Shown one piece after another: positions 14,782 to 22,468 of a stretch of 26,726 nt of DNA. Made by a program: the position numbers and the translations under genes. The notes below the pieces were generated by a model that saw only the letters and a list, made by a program, of their open reading frames with translations, did no database searches and was not told the DNA's origin. Numbering within the stretch: position 1 is the stretch's first letter; every line of letters begins with the position of its first letter. This stretch comes from Thermoprotei archaeon (GTDB lineage: Archaea; Thermoproteota; Methanomethylicia; Nezhaarchaeales; WYZ-LMO8): contig QMSN01000003.1 in NCBI GenBank assembly GCA_003650865.1, positions 1-26,726 of the forward strand, in the 5' to 3' direction.

Positions 14782-15972
14782 ATGAGTATGTGGTCGTCTA
14801 ACTACGAGTACAACAGGGTTATGGCTGGCCTCATCGAGCTTTGCTTCAGCGATGGCCTCTTGACGGTTAAGGACATAGCCAGCTCACTAGGTGTTTCTCT
14901 GTCTTATGCATACTTCCTTCTTAAGAGGTTGAGGAGGGACTTGAACTTCACGATTAGGGCTAAGCCTTACTACGAGAAGCTTGGTTTGAGGTTTGCTCCA
15001 TGCTTTATGTCTGTGAGCTCGCTATCAACTAAGAAGGCTCTCTTGGAGGTGTTCGCTTCTCTCGAGTACACGCTGTATGCAGCTCCATGCGATGGCCATG
15101 TGAGGGGCCTCTACTTCGACTTCGTGGTACCCATGGGCTGTGAAGGTGAGCTACTAGCTCTCTTGGAGTTCTGCTCTTCATCTGGCTTAATCGACAACTA
15201 CTCCCTCTACTTCACTTCGTCGCCTAACAACGTGGTTATGGGCTTTGAGTGGTATGACTTCGCTTCTCACCAGTGGGTTTACAGGTGGCAGGAGCTCGTC
15301 GATGACGTCGTGAAGCGAGCTGATGATAGCGGCTTTGAGTTTAGGGCTTTAGCCTTAGGCTATGAGCAGGCGGGCACTGCTAAGATAGACTGGCTTGACC
15401 TCCTAATACTTCACCACTTGGAGCTCGACATCTTCACCTCCTTGAAGAGCATGGCGAGTGTTGCTGGAGTAACTCCTCAAGACATGGGCTACCACTTCAA
15501 GAACCACGTGGTGAAGAGAGGGCTCGTCAAGGTTGTGAGGCCTTACTGGGTTCATGTACCCCTCCAGAACCTCTGCATGGGCGTTATAGACTTGCGCTTC
15601 TCAAAGCTCTCGTGCTTAGAGGGCTTCATAAAGGCCCTCAACAGGAAGCCCATAGCTTACAGCTACACTTACTATCAAGTGGACTCCTCACCCTCCATAC
15701 TCTTGGGCTGCGCCATGCCGTTCAAGGAGTTCTCCATGTTCATGAGCTGCTTGGATGAGCTTCGAAGCCTAGGGTTGCTGAAGGAGTTTAGGGAGCTCTT
15801 CTTGGACATCGAGAACTCTAGGGGTAGAGCTCTACCCTACGAGCTGTTCCGTGAGGGCAGGTGGATATACGACATAGAGAGTTGCTTCTCAAAGCTTGCA
15901 TCTATGGCTGAGGCTCAGAGAGTTGAGGCTAAGTTTGCTAGGGCTGCTGAGAGGGCTATGGAGTCGAAGTAG
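14782..15972 (+). CDS. Transcription regulator with two winged-HTH domains (Lrp/AsnC-like duplication)
   Basis: A 396-residue protein with two similar halves. The first HTH is at about residues 12-50 (LTVKDIASSLGVSLSYAYFLLKRL), the second at about 205-245 (DWLDLLILHHL, then SLKSMASVAGVTPQDMGYHFKNHV). Each is followed by an alpha/beta segment that resembles the ligand-binding or dimerisation part of Lrp-type proteins. Duplicated Lrp-like regulators of this size occur in several TACK archaea. The ATG at 14782 is used; a second ATG at 14788 is possible. Its last 58 bases overlap the end of the convergent MtxX-like gene. The target genes are unknown. Confidence 0.7.
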   Translation: MSMWSSNYEYNRVMAGLIELCFSDGLLTVKDIASSLGVSLSYAYFLLKRLRRDLNFTIRAKPYYEKLGLRFAPCFMSVSSLSTKKALLEVFASLEYTLYAAPCDGHVRGLYFDFVVPMGCEGELLALLEFCSSSGLIDNYSLYFTSSPNNVVMGFEWYDFASHQWVYRWQELVDDVVKRADDSGFEFRALALGYEQAGTAKIDWLDLLILHHLELDIFTSLKSMASVAGVTPQDMGYHFKNHVVKRGLVKVVRPYWVHVPLQNLCMGVIDLRFSKLSCLEGFIKALNRKPIAYSYTYYQVDSSPSILLGCAMPFKEFSMFMSCLDELRSLGLLKEFRELFLDIENSRGRALPYELFREGRWIYDIESCFSKLASMAEAQRVEAKFARAAERAMESK

Positions 15973-16796
15973 TTGCTCATCGCCCTCGAGACGTCGACGA
16001 AGACCCTTGGCAGTAGGTCTACGACCGGGGCCCCAAAGGCTCCTCCTCCACCTATGAGGGTTAGCACTCTAAACACTATGTTGCCCACAATTCCGTTAGG
16101 AGCTATTATCAACGTCGCTCTCTTGACAGCGTCTTCTATTAGTATGCCTTGATGGTAGGCTTCTACGCCGAACCTCTCCCTGACCTGCTTGACCAGCTCC
16201 TCAGCTTGATCCATCATCTCGTCGACCTCAGAGCTTCTACCGTAGTCCTCTATTCTGCCTCCTGACAGCACAGCTACTATCGGCGTAAGCCCTAGAGCTC
16301 TGTGGAGCCTTAGCCCTCCCTCCACCAGCTTGACCTTGTCGTGGAGGTCGTTGCCCTCGTCTATGCCGACGGGGGCGAAGAAGAACGCCTCGTGGCTATA
16401 CGTCTCGAGCATGCCTATTCTGTGAAGCCTCTCTAGAGTGTAGGCCCTCTTGAGCTCGGCTATGACTTTCCTAGCGGAGAGAGTTCCTCTAACTACTGCA
16501 TCCACTTCTCCGTTGACCAGCATGTTCACGAGCTCGGTTTCGGGGTATCTTGAGGTTACTGCGTTGATGTCGCTGTACACTCTACGCGCTCTCTCAATGG
16601 CCTCCTTGTCTCCTACAACTCTGACCTCAGCAACTCCGCTCTCAACAGCTCTCTGGACGTCTCTACACACCTTCTCGGGGTAGTCCTCCCTTTCAAGGCC
16701 TATCCCTATGGCCACGACGACTCTGCGCTTAGAAGCCTCCTCAACCAGCTTGGCTCTAAGCCAGTCAGCTCTTATTGGTGGAATTGGGCTCAGCAT
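15915..16796 (-). CDS. mtxX: MtxX-like protein (methanogen marker 4, phosphate acyltransferase fold)
   Basis: A 293-residue protein with an N-terminal VVVAIGIGLE segment and a C-terminal block (ATLIIAPNGIVGNIVFRVLT, then GGGGAFGAPVVDL and VFVDVSRA) that matches my memory of the methanogen marker 4 family, related to phosphate acetyl/butyryltransferases. The biochemical role of that family is unsettled; the name methyltransferase-related MtxX is historical. The start is ATG at 16796 with GGGTGAT ten bases upstream; an in-frame GTG at 16811 overlaps that site and is less likely. No methanogenesis genes are nearby, so the pathway link is only family-based. Confidence 0.65.
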   Translation of the reverse strand: MLSPIPPIRADWLRAKLVEEASKRRVVVAIGIGLEREDYPEKVCRDVQRAVESGVAEVRVVGDKEAIERARRVYSDINAVTSRYPETELVNMLVNGEVDAVVRGTLSARKVIAELKRAYTLERLHRIGMLETYSHEAFFFAPVGIDEGNDLHDKVKLVEGGLRLHRALGLTPIVAVLSGGRIEDYGRSSEVDEMMDQAEELVKQVRERFGVEAYHQGILIEDAVKRATLIIAPNGIVGNIVFRVLTLIGGGGAFGAPVVDLLPRVFVDVSRAMSNYFDSIALSAALANLASTL

Positions 16797-16865
16797 GGTA
16801 GAGCCAATCACCCTTCATCGCTTTTAACCCACATCACGGCCCACTAAAACGTCTGTTAGCTAGCG

Positions 16866-16871
16866 TTATAA
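16866..16871 (+). promoter_or_regulatory. TATA box of the amidohydrolase gene, implying a leaderless mRNA
   Basis: The sequence gcgttataagc is centred about 28 bases before the ATG at 16896, and no ribosome site lies between. This spacing is what leaderless archaeal transcripts show. Confidence 0.5.
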
Positions 16872-16895
16872 GCTGTTCGAAGCTTAACTTGAGTT

Positions 16896-18026
16896 ATGCA
16901 GTCTATCTACGCTAAGAAGCTCTACACGGGCTTAGGTCTCCTGGAGAACTGCTACGTAAACTTCGATGGAAGCAGGGTTGTAAGCGTTGGTGGGCGAGAG
17001 GGCGAGCTCATAGGTGAGGCTGACGTCGTGACCCCGGCCTTTATAGACCCCCACTGCCACATAGGCATGGCTAGGAGCGGAGAGCCTAGTGGTGAGGAGG
17101 AGTCTAACGAGACGTTTGAGTCCATAGTTGCGCTGGCCGACGCCCTAGACTCCATCTACATGGACGACAAGGCCTTCAAGGAGTCTGTGGAGCATGGAGT
17201 CCTATACTCGTGTGTACTCCCTGGAAGCGGCAACATAGTTGGTGGGAGGGCTGCTGTCGTGAAGAACTTCGAGGACTGTGTGGACAAGGCCTTCGTCAAG
17301 CATGCTGGCCTCAAGGTTGCCCTAGGCTATAACCCGCGGTCTACTAGTAGCTGGAAGGGTAAGAGGCCTACTTCTAGGATGGGTGTTGTCGCCATACTCA
17401 GGGAGGAGCTCACGAATACCTTGAAGGCGCTGAGGCTCGTGGAGAAGGGCAAGAAGGATGTCGACGAGCTCACTCCTCAACAGGAGGTTTTAGCCAAAGC
17501 TTTGAGAGGTGAGGAGGTCTTGAGGTGTCACGTGCACAAGGAGGATGACATCGCCGTTCTGCTCAAGCTGAAGTCCGAGTTCAACTTGAGGGTTACCGTA
17601 GAGCACGCGTGCGATGTCCACACGTTAGAGGTGTTTAAGAGGCTTAGAGAGCTCAACGTGCCGGTGGTTTACGGACCTGTAGACGCCTTCGCCTACAAGA
17701 CTGAGCTTAAACATGAGAGCTGGAGGAACGTTAAGCTGATAGTCGAGGCCGAGCCCCTATTTGCACTCATGAGCGACCACCCAGTTACCTTGCAGAGGAA
17801 CCTCATGTTGCAGTTGAGGTTCCTCTTAAGGTTTGGCTTCAGTAGGGCTAAGGCTATATCCACCATAACCGCCAATAGCGCTCAGATACTAGGGCTATCG
17901 GATCTAGGCTCCATTGAGCCAGGCAAAATTGCCTCCATGGTGCTCTGGGACGGCGACCCATTTACTCTCGAAGGTAGAGTTAAGATGGCTATAGGTGAGG
18001 GGAGAATAGTCTACGAGGAAAGCTGA
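16896..18026 (+). CDS. Amidohydrolase superfamily metal-dependent hydrolase
   Basis: A 376-residue TIM-barrel hydrolase of the imidazolonepropionase-related group (COG1228-like). Metal ligands are visible in order: DPHCHIG (H53, H55), RCHVHKE, VEHACD and SDHP. The flanking small beta domain (N-terminal GSRVVSVGG, C-terminal GSIEPGKIASMVLWDGDP) is also typical. The substrate is probably a cyclic amide, imine or dipeptide, but the sequence does not decide. It is the only gene between the divergent MtxX-like gene and the convergent prenyl synthase, and seems to be transcribed alone. Confidence 0.85.
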   Translation: MQSIYAKKLYTGLGLLENCYVNFDGSRVVSVGGREGELIGEADVVTPAFIDPHCHIGMARSGEPSGEEESNETFESIVALADALDSIYMDDKAFKESVEHGVLYSCVLPGSGNIVGGRAAVVKNFEDCVDKAFVKHAGLKVALGYNPRSTSSWKGKRPTSRMGVVAILREELTNTLKALRLVEKGKKDVDELTPQQEVLAKALRGEEVLRCHVHKEDDIAVLLKLKSEFNLRVTVEHACDVHTLEVFKRLRELNVPVVYGPVDAFAYKTELKHESWRNVKLIVEAEPLFALMSDHPVTLQRNLMLQLRFLLRFGFSRAKAISTITANSAQILGLSDLGSIEPGKIASMVLWDGDPFTLEGRVKMAIGEGRIVYEES

Positions 18027-18027
18027 G

Positions 18028-19098
18028 CTATTTAACCCTCTCAACCACCATCCTAGCTAAATCCCTGAGGACTGCCTTGACGTCAGAGGCCACGTTGGCC
18101 TCCTCAAGGACCTCAACGCCCTTAGAGGCGTAGTCCATGGCGAGCCTCTTCACGTAGTCGTAAGCCCCTGTGGATACTATTATCTCCTTAACCTCCTCGA
18201 CGTCCTCCTTAGGGGCATACCTATTGCCGAGAGTTCTCTCTAAAACTCTCCTCTGCTCGGGAGTTGCTCTCTCCCATGCCTTTACGACGAGCAGTGTCCT
18301 CTTGCCCTCCCTAATGTCTGACCCTACAGGCTTCCCCACTACAGCCTCGTCCCCGAAGACTCCAAGTATGTCGTCTTGAAGCTGAAAGGCTATGCCGACC
18401 GGTATGGCGTACCTCGAGTAGGCATCCATTGTTGAACTCTCAGCTCTAGCTAAGGTGCCTCCTAGGAGCAGGGGGCCCTCAATCGTGTAGACCGCTGTCT
18501 TCAGCTTGTGCACCTCCAAGACGTCTTCCTCCTTCACGGAGCTTAGGGGCTCCTTCTCCAGCGTCATGTCTAGTATCTGCCCGTACCCCGTCTTCTCGAT
18601 GACGTCCTGCATTAAGGCTATAGCTCTAGATACGACGTCGTACTCAAAGCCTGAGGCTATGAGTGCTTGAACCGCGTAGGCTGCTGCTAGGTCTCCGGCT
18701 ATTATCGCCATGCTGTACCCGAAGTGAGTTGAGTCTTCAGGTCCATAGCTCTCCTCGTGAAGATCCTTAAACACCTTCCAGACTGTTGGCCTATTCCTCC
18801 TGAGTTCATCTCTATCCATCACGTCGTCGTGCATGAGGAGGTATGAGTGGACGAGCTCGATGGATATCGAGGCCTTAACTATGCGGTTATCAGCAGTTCC
18901 CTTAAAACCCGCGTAGCCTAAAATCATGAGTGAAGGCCTAATCCTCTTGCCTCCTCCCAACGTGAAGCTCTTGATCTCCTCCACAACTCTCCTACGCCTC
19001 TCATCACCAGCCTCCTTTTCCTTAGCCTCTAAGAAGCTTAAGAGCTCATTCTCAACGTACTTCCCGTACTTCGCTACGAAGGAGTTGAATGAGCTCAT
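18028..19098 (-). CDS. Geranylgeranyl-diphosphate-type polyprenyl synthase
   Basis: A trans-prenyltransferase that chains isopentenyl diphosphate to make GGPP, the side-chain precursor of archaeal ether lipids. The first Asp-rich motif is DDVMD (91-95) and the second is FQLQDDILGVFGDE. GGGKRIRPSL near residue 50 is the usual substrate-binding Lys-Arg region. Tyr86, the fifth residue before the first Asp motif, is a bulky residue as in archaeal GGPP synthases, which supports a C20 product. The length of 356 is normal. The ATG at 19098 lies 29 bases after a TTTAAA box, suggesting a leaderless transcript. Confidence 0.92.
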   Translation of the reverse strand: MSSFNSFVAKYGKYVENELLSFLEAKEKEAGDERRRRVVEEIKSFTLGGGKRIRPSLMILGYAGFKGTADNRIVKASISIELVHSYLLMHDDVMDRDELRRNRPTVWKVFKDLHEESYGPEDSTHFGYSMAIIAGDLAAAYAVQALIASGFEYDVVSRAIALMQDVIEKTGYGQILDMTLEKEPLSSVKEEDVLEVHKLKTAVYTIEGPLLLGGTLARAESSTMDAYSRYAIPVGIAFQLQDDILGVFGDEAVVGKPVGSDIREGKRTLLVVKAWERATPEQRRVLERTLGNRYAPKEDVEEVKEIIVSTGAYDYVKRLAMDYASKGVEVLEEANVASDVKAVLRDLARMVVERVK

Positions 19099-19123
19099 GA
19101 CCTCAGTATTACCGAGAAATCGA

Positions 19124-19129
19124 TTTAAA
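19124..19129. promoter_or_regulatory. Palindromic TATA element shared by divergent prenyl synthase and lhr
   Basis: TTTAAA lies between the two divergent genes. On the minus strand (ctttaaatcg) it is 29 bases before the prenyl synthase ATG. On the plus strand (gatttaaagc) it predicts transcription near 19152, 16 bases before the lhr ATG, with AGGT as a possible ribosome site. I see no better TATA box for either gene in the 69-base gap. Confidence 0.45.
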
Positions 19130-19167
19130 GCTTTCCGAGTTATGTTGGTTGAGGATAGGTTAAAGCT

Positions 19168-22017
19168 ATGGCTAAGAGCTCCTTTGACCTATTAAGTGAA
19201 GATGTTAGGAGAGAGCTTGTCAGCCTAGGCTTTAGCGAGCCGACTGAACCTCAAGAGCGAGCTATTCCCTTGATACTATCTGGGAGAAGTGTGCTCATAG
19301 TAGCTCCAACGGGTACAGGGAAGACTGAGGCTGCTGTACTCCCGGTATTCGACTTAATGCTCAAGCTGAAGAGGTCACTTCGTGAAGGCCTTGAAGGCGT
19401 GCTGGCCCTCTACATTACGCCGCTTAGAGCTCTAAATAGGGACTTGTGGGAGAGGCTTTCAAGCCTAGCTAGCAGCTTGGGCTTGACTTTAGAGGTTAGG
19501 CATGGAGATACTCCCCAACATGAGAGGAGGAGGCAGGCTCTCAAGCCACCGGACATGCTGATAACAACTCCTGAAACGCTCCAAGCGCTCTTAGCTGGCA
19601 GGGTCATGAGGAGGAGGCTTTCAAGCGTTAAGTGGGTCGTAGTGGACGAGATTCACGAGCTCGTAGGCGACAAGAGGGGTGTCCAGCTTTCAGTCGCTCT
19701 TGAGAGGCTTAAGAGGCTCACTAAGCGCCCACTCCAGAGAATTGGGCTTTCAGCTACTGTGGGCTCCATAGGAGTCGTCAAGGAGTTCTTGGCCGGGAGC
19801 GATGGAGAAGTCGAGGTCGTCCACGTCCCCGTTCCTAGGGAGATGGTTATTGCAGTTGACTCTCCAGCTGATGAAGCTGAGGAGCTGGCCTCCAAGCTTC
19901 AAGTAAATCCTCAAGTGGCCTCAGCCATAGCTGAGATAGCCCGTGAGATAATGGAGCACGAGAGCGTACTCGTGTTCACGAATACTAGAGAGGCTGCTGA
20001 GCTGCTTGCATCTCGCCTAGCAATGGCTTACCCGCAGCTGAAGGTGAGGGCCCACCACGGCTCTCTCTCAAAGGATGAGAGGATACAAGCTGAGCAGGGG
20101 TTTAAGAGCGGCAATGTGAAGGCCTTGGTATGCACGTCGTCGCTTGAGCTTGGGATAGACGTGGGAACTGTGGACTTCATAGTCCAGTTTATGTCCTCGA
20201 GGCAGTCCACACCCCTAGTCCAGAGAGTTGGTAGGTCTGGCCACAGGATTGGGGGTGTGGCTAGGGGCCTCGTTATCTCCTACACGTCGGATGACCTTTT
20301 GGAGTCCGCCGTCCTAGCTAAGAGGGCTGTAAACGAGGTTTTAGAGGAGATCCTCGTCCACGAGTGTGCTCTAGATGTATTAGCTCACCAAGTAGTGGGC
20401 CTCGTGGTCGACGAGGGCTCCATAAGCCTAGAGGAGGCGTACAACACGGTTAAGGGGGCATACCCCTACAGGAACCTGTCGTTCGACGACTTCATGGAGG
20501 TAGTCAAGTTCCTAGAGGATAGAGGTGTCGTTAGAGTTAGAGGCTCTCAAATCAAGTGGAGGGGGTCAGCTACTCGAGACTACTACTTCCAAAACCTCTC
20601 CATGATACCGGACGTCAAGAAGTTCGATGTAGTAGCTCTACCTGAGAGGCGTAAGGTGGGAACTCTAGATGAGGAGTTCGTTGCCACCAAGCTAGACAAC
20701 ACCTCGAGCTTCATACTTGGAGGTAGGGTTTGGAGGCCTGTAGGCGTCGAGGAGTTTAAGGTCTACGTGGAGCCCTCAAGCGACTTGCTAGGCGCGATAC
20801 CTGCTTGGGAGGGGGAGCTCATACCAGTGCCTCTTGAGGTAGCCCTCGAAGTGGGCTCTATCAGGAGGAGGATTGAGGAGCTGCGTACCAAGAGCTTAAT
20901 GCCTGAGCTAGCCCTCTCACATTATCCCTTAACTAGTCGAGCTCGTGAGAGAGCTATTAGAGAGGTCATCGACCACTTAGAGTCGGGTGTTCCTCTACCG
21001 CACGATAAGAGGATCGTAGTTGAGGGGCTTGGAAGCTACGTAGTTGTTCATTCGTGCTTGGGCTCTAAGGCCAATGAGCTCTTAGGCCTACTGCTGTCAG
21101 CCATGCTCAGCAGCTCGCTGGCGTTGAAGGTTAACTACAGGTCTGACCAATACAGAGTGTTGTTGCTGTCCCCTAGGAGGATTAGGGCTGGCTTCGTGGC
21201 TGACGTCCTCAAGGGCCTCACTTCAGATGACGTGGAGGAGCTAGTGGGCAACCTCATGGCGTCCTCAGACGTCTACTTGTGGAGGCTGTTCCACGTGGCT
21301 AAGAGGATGGGCGTCGTGGAGAAGGACGCTAACGTGAGGCTTTTCTCCAAGGCGTACAAGTTCCTGCTAGGCACAGTTGTTGACAGAGCTGCTAGGATGG
21401 AGGTCCTGATAGACAAGTTCGACGTCTCAGGCTTGAAGCGTGCCCTAAGCATGATTAAAAGCGGGGAGGTGGAGGTGGTTTGGGTTGAGCGTGAAGGCAC
21501 GGCTTCACCTCTAGCCATGCCTATACTGAACAAGTACGTCCCACTTGAGCTCGAGTACGCTCAGCCTCTTGGCAAGACCATAGCTGAGGCCGTGGCCGAC
21601 AGGCTGATGGAGAGGACGGTGAAGCTCGTGTGCATGTACTGTGGAGGGTGGTCGACCACGAGGAGGGTTAAGTACGTGCCTGACGACTTGAAGTGCCCTA
21701 AGTGCGGGGCTAGGTACATAGCCGTCACTTGGCCAGGGGACGACAAGATTGAGAAGATACTGAAGAAGAGGCTTTCAGGCAAGCTTAGCAAGGAGGAGTC
21801 CGAGGCCTTGAGGAAGTACCAGATGTCAGCGGGCTTGGTCTTGACCTATGGGAAGAAGGCCGTCATGGTTCTAGCCGCTCGCGGTGTAGGTCCTCAAGTT
21901 GCCTCTAGGATACTCTCCAAAGACGCTAGGGGTGATGGTACTCTTTACTTAGACATACTCGAAGCCGAGAAGACCTACATTAGGACTAGGATGTACTGGG
22001 ACGACTCTAGGTCCTAG
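19168..22017 (+). CDS. lhr: Lhr-type superfamily 2 helicase
   Basis: A 949-residue ATP-dependent 3'-5' helicase of the Lhr group, implicated in DNA repair, replication-fork or RNA processing. RecA domain 1 carries Walker A APTGTGKT (46-53) and DEIH (160-163) followed by ELVGDKRG. Domain 2 has LELGIDVG and QRVGRSGHR. The winged-helix and Lhr-specific domains follow. Near the C-terminus is a zinc site, C822-x2-C825 and C843-x2-C846. The ATG at 19168 is the start. Its final 11 bases overlap the convergent membrane protein. I cannot assign it to a particular archaeal Lhr subfamily. Confidence 0.93.
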   Translation: MAKSSFDLLSEDVRRELVSLGFSEPTEPQERAIPLILSGRSVLIVAPTGTGKTEAAVLPVFDLMLKLKRSLREGLEGVLALYITPLRALNRDLWERLSSLASSLGLTLEVRHGDTPQHERRRQALKPPDMLITTPETLQALLAGRVMRRRLSSVKWVVVDEIHELVGDKRGVQLSVALERLKRLTKRPLQRIGLSATVGSIGVVKEFLAGSDGEVEVVHVPVPREMVIAVDSPADEAEELASKLQVNPQVASAIAEIAREIMEHESVLVFTNTREAAELLASRLAMAYPQLKVRAHHGSLSKDERIQAEQGFKSGNVKALVCTSSLELGIDVGTVDFIVQFMSSRQSTPLVQRVGRSGHRIGGVARGLVISYTSDDLLESAVLAKRAVNEVLEEILVHECALDVLAHQVVGLVVDEGSISLEEAYNTVKGAYPYRNLSFDDFMEVVKFLEDRGVVRVRGSQIKWRGSATRDYYFQNLSMIPDVKKFDVVALPERRKVGTLDEEFVATKLDNTSSFILGGRVWRPVGVEEFKVYVEPSSDLLGAIPAWEGELIPVPLEVALEVGSIRRRIEELRTKSLMPELALSHYPLTSRARERAIREVIDHLESGVPLPHDKRIVVEGLGSYVVVHSCLGSKANELLGLLLSAMLSSSLALKVNYRSDQYRVLLLSPRRIRAGFVADVLKGLTSDDVEELVGNLMASSDVYLWRLFHVAKRMGVVEKDANVRLFSKAYKFLLGTVVDRAARMEVLIDKFDVSGLKRALSMIKSGEVEVVWVEREGTASPLAMPILNKYVPLELEYAQPLGKTIAEAVADRLMERTVKLVCMYCGGWSTTRRVKYVPDDLKCPKCGARYIAVTWPGDDKIEKILKKRLSGKLSKEESEALRKYQMSAGLVLTYGKKAVMVLAARGVGPQVASRILSKDARGDGTLYLDILEAEKTYIRTRMYWDDSRS

Positions 22018-22261
22018 CCTCCACGTGCTGCGTTGAGCCTTCTCTCTCCTCGACGACTCTGGGTGGCGGTGTCGACGCCATGGTGTAGCCTATCCAAGCA
22101 GCAACACCAACAGCTGCAAGCACTATAACTGCTACTGGGATTCTTAAAGCCCAAAACTGCCACTCTTCAGGTGATAGGAAGAGGAGCCAGATGTAGAAGA
22201 CCATGAAGGCTATGGAGCAAGCCAGTATGGCTAGGCCTAGTAGGCGCCCTCTCCACGCCAT
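22007..22261 (-). CDS. Small membrane protein with two transmembrane helices
   Basis: An 84-residue protein. Helix 1 is about residues 6-30 (LLGLAILACSIAFMVFYIWL) and helix 2 about 40-62 (IPVAVIVLAAVGVAAWIGYT). A short acidic tail follows after STPPP. The pattern of a second helix ending in a Thr-Pro-Pro-Pro stretch and an acidic tail recurs in small archaeal membrane proteins of unknown function. The ATG at 22261 is used; a TATA-like cttatat at about 22306-22312 fits a short leader. It is convergent with lhr and divergent from the HerA-type gene. Confidence 0.7.
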   Translation of the reverse strand: MAWRGRLLGLAILACSIAFMVFYIWLLFLSPEEWQFWALRIPVAVIVLAAVGVAAWIGYTMASTPPPRVVEEREGSTQHVEART

Positions 22262-22370
22262 AGCTTAGAGCCCCTTGCTCATCGCACCTTTAACTTGAGC
22301 TCTCAATATAAGTATTTCCAGCCACGCAGAGCTTTAAATAGCTGAAGCAAAGCCCTCTCTCTGTCACCTC

Positions 22371-22439
22371 AGCTCTGTGGGGCTTGAGGCTTCTTAAAGG
22401 ATATCTACGGCCTAAGCCTCATGGTTAAGTATCAGAGCT
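22371..22439 (+). promoter_or_regulatory. Nested inverted repeat upstream of the HerA-type gene
   Basis: The outer arms are AGCTCTG (22371-22377) and CAGAGCT (22433-22439). The inner arms are GGGGCTTGAGGC (22379-22390) and GCCTAAGCCTC (22410-22420), pairing with one wobble and one bulge around a 19-base loop. A TATA box at 22333-22340 would make this a structured mRNA leader. Alternatively the loop itself (ttcttaaagg) is the TATA element and the arms are operator half-sites. Confidence 0.4.
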
Positions 22440-22468
22440 CTTAAGTTAGTAGTAGGCTGGGGAGTGTA

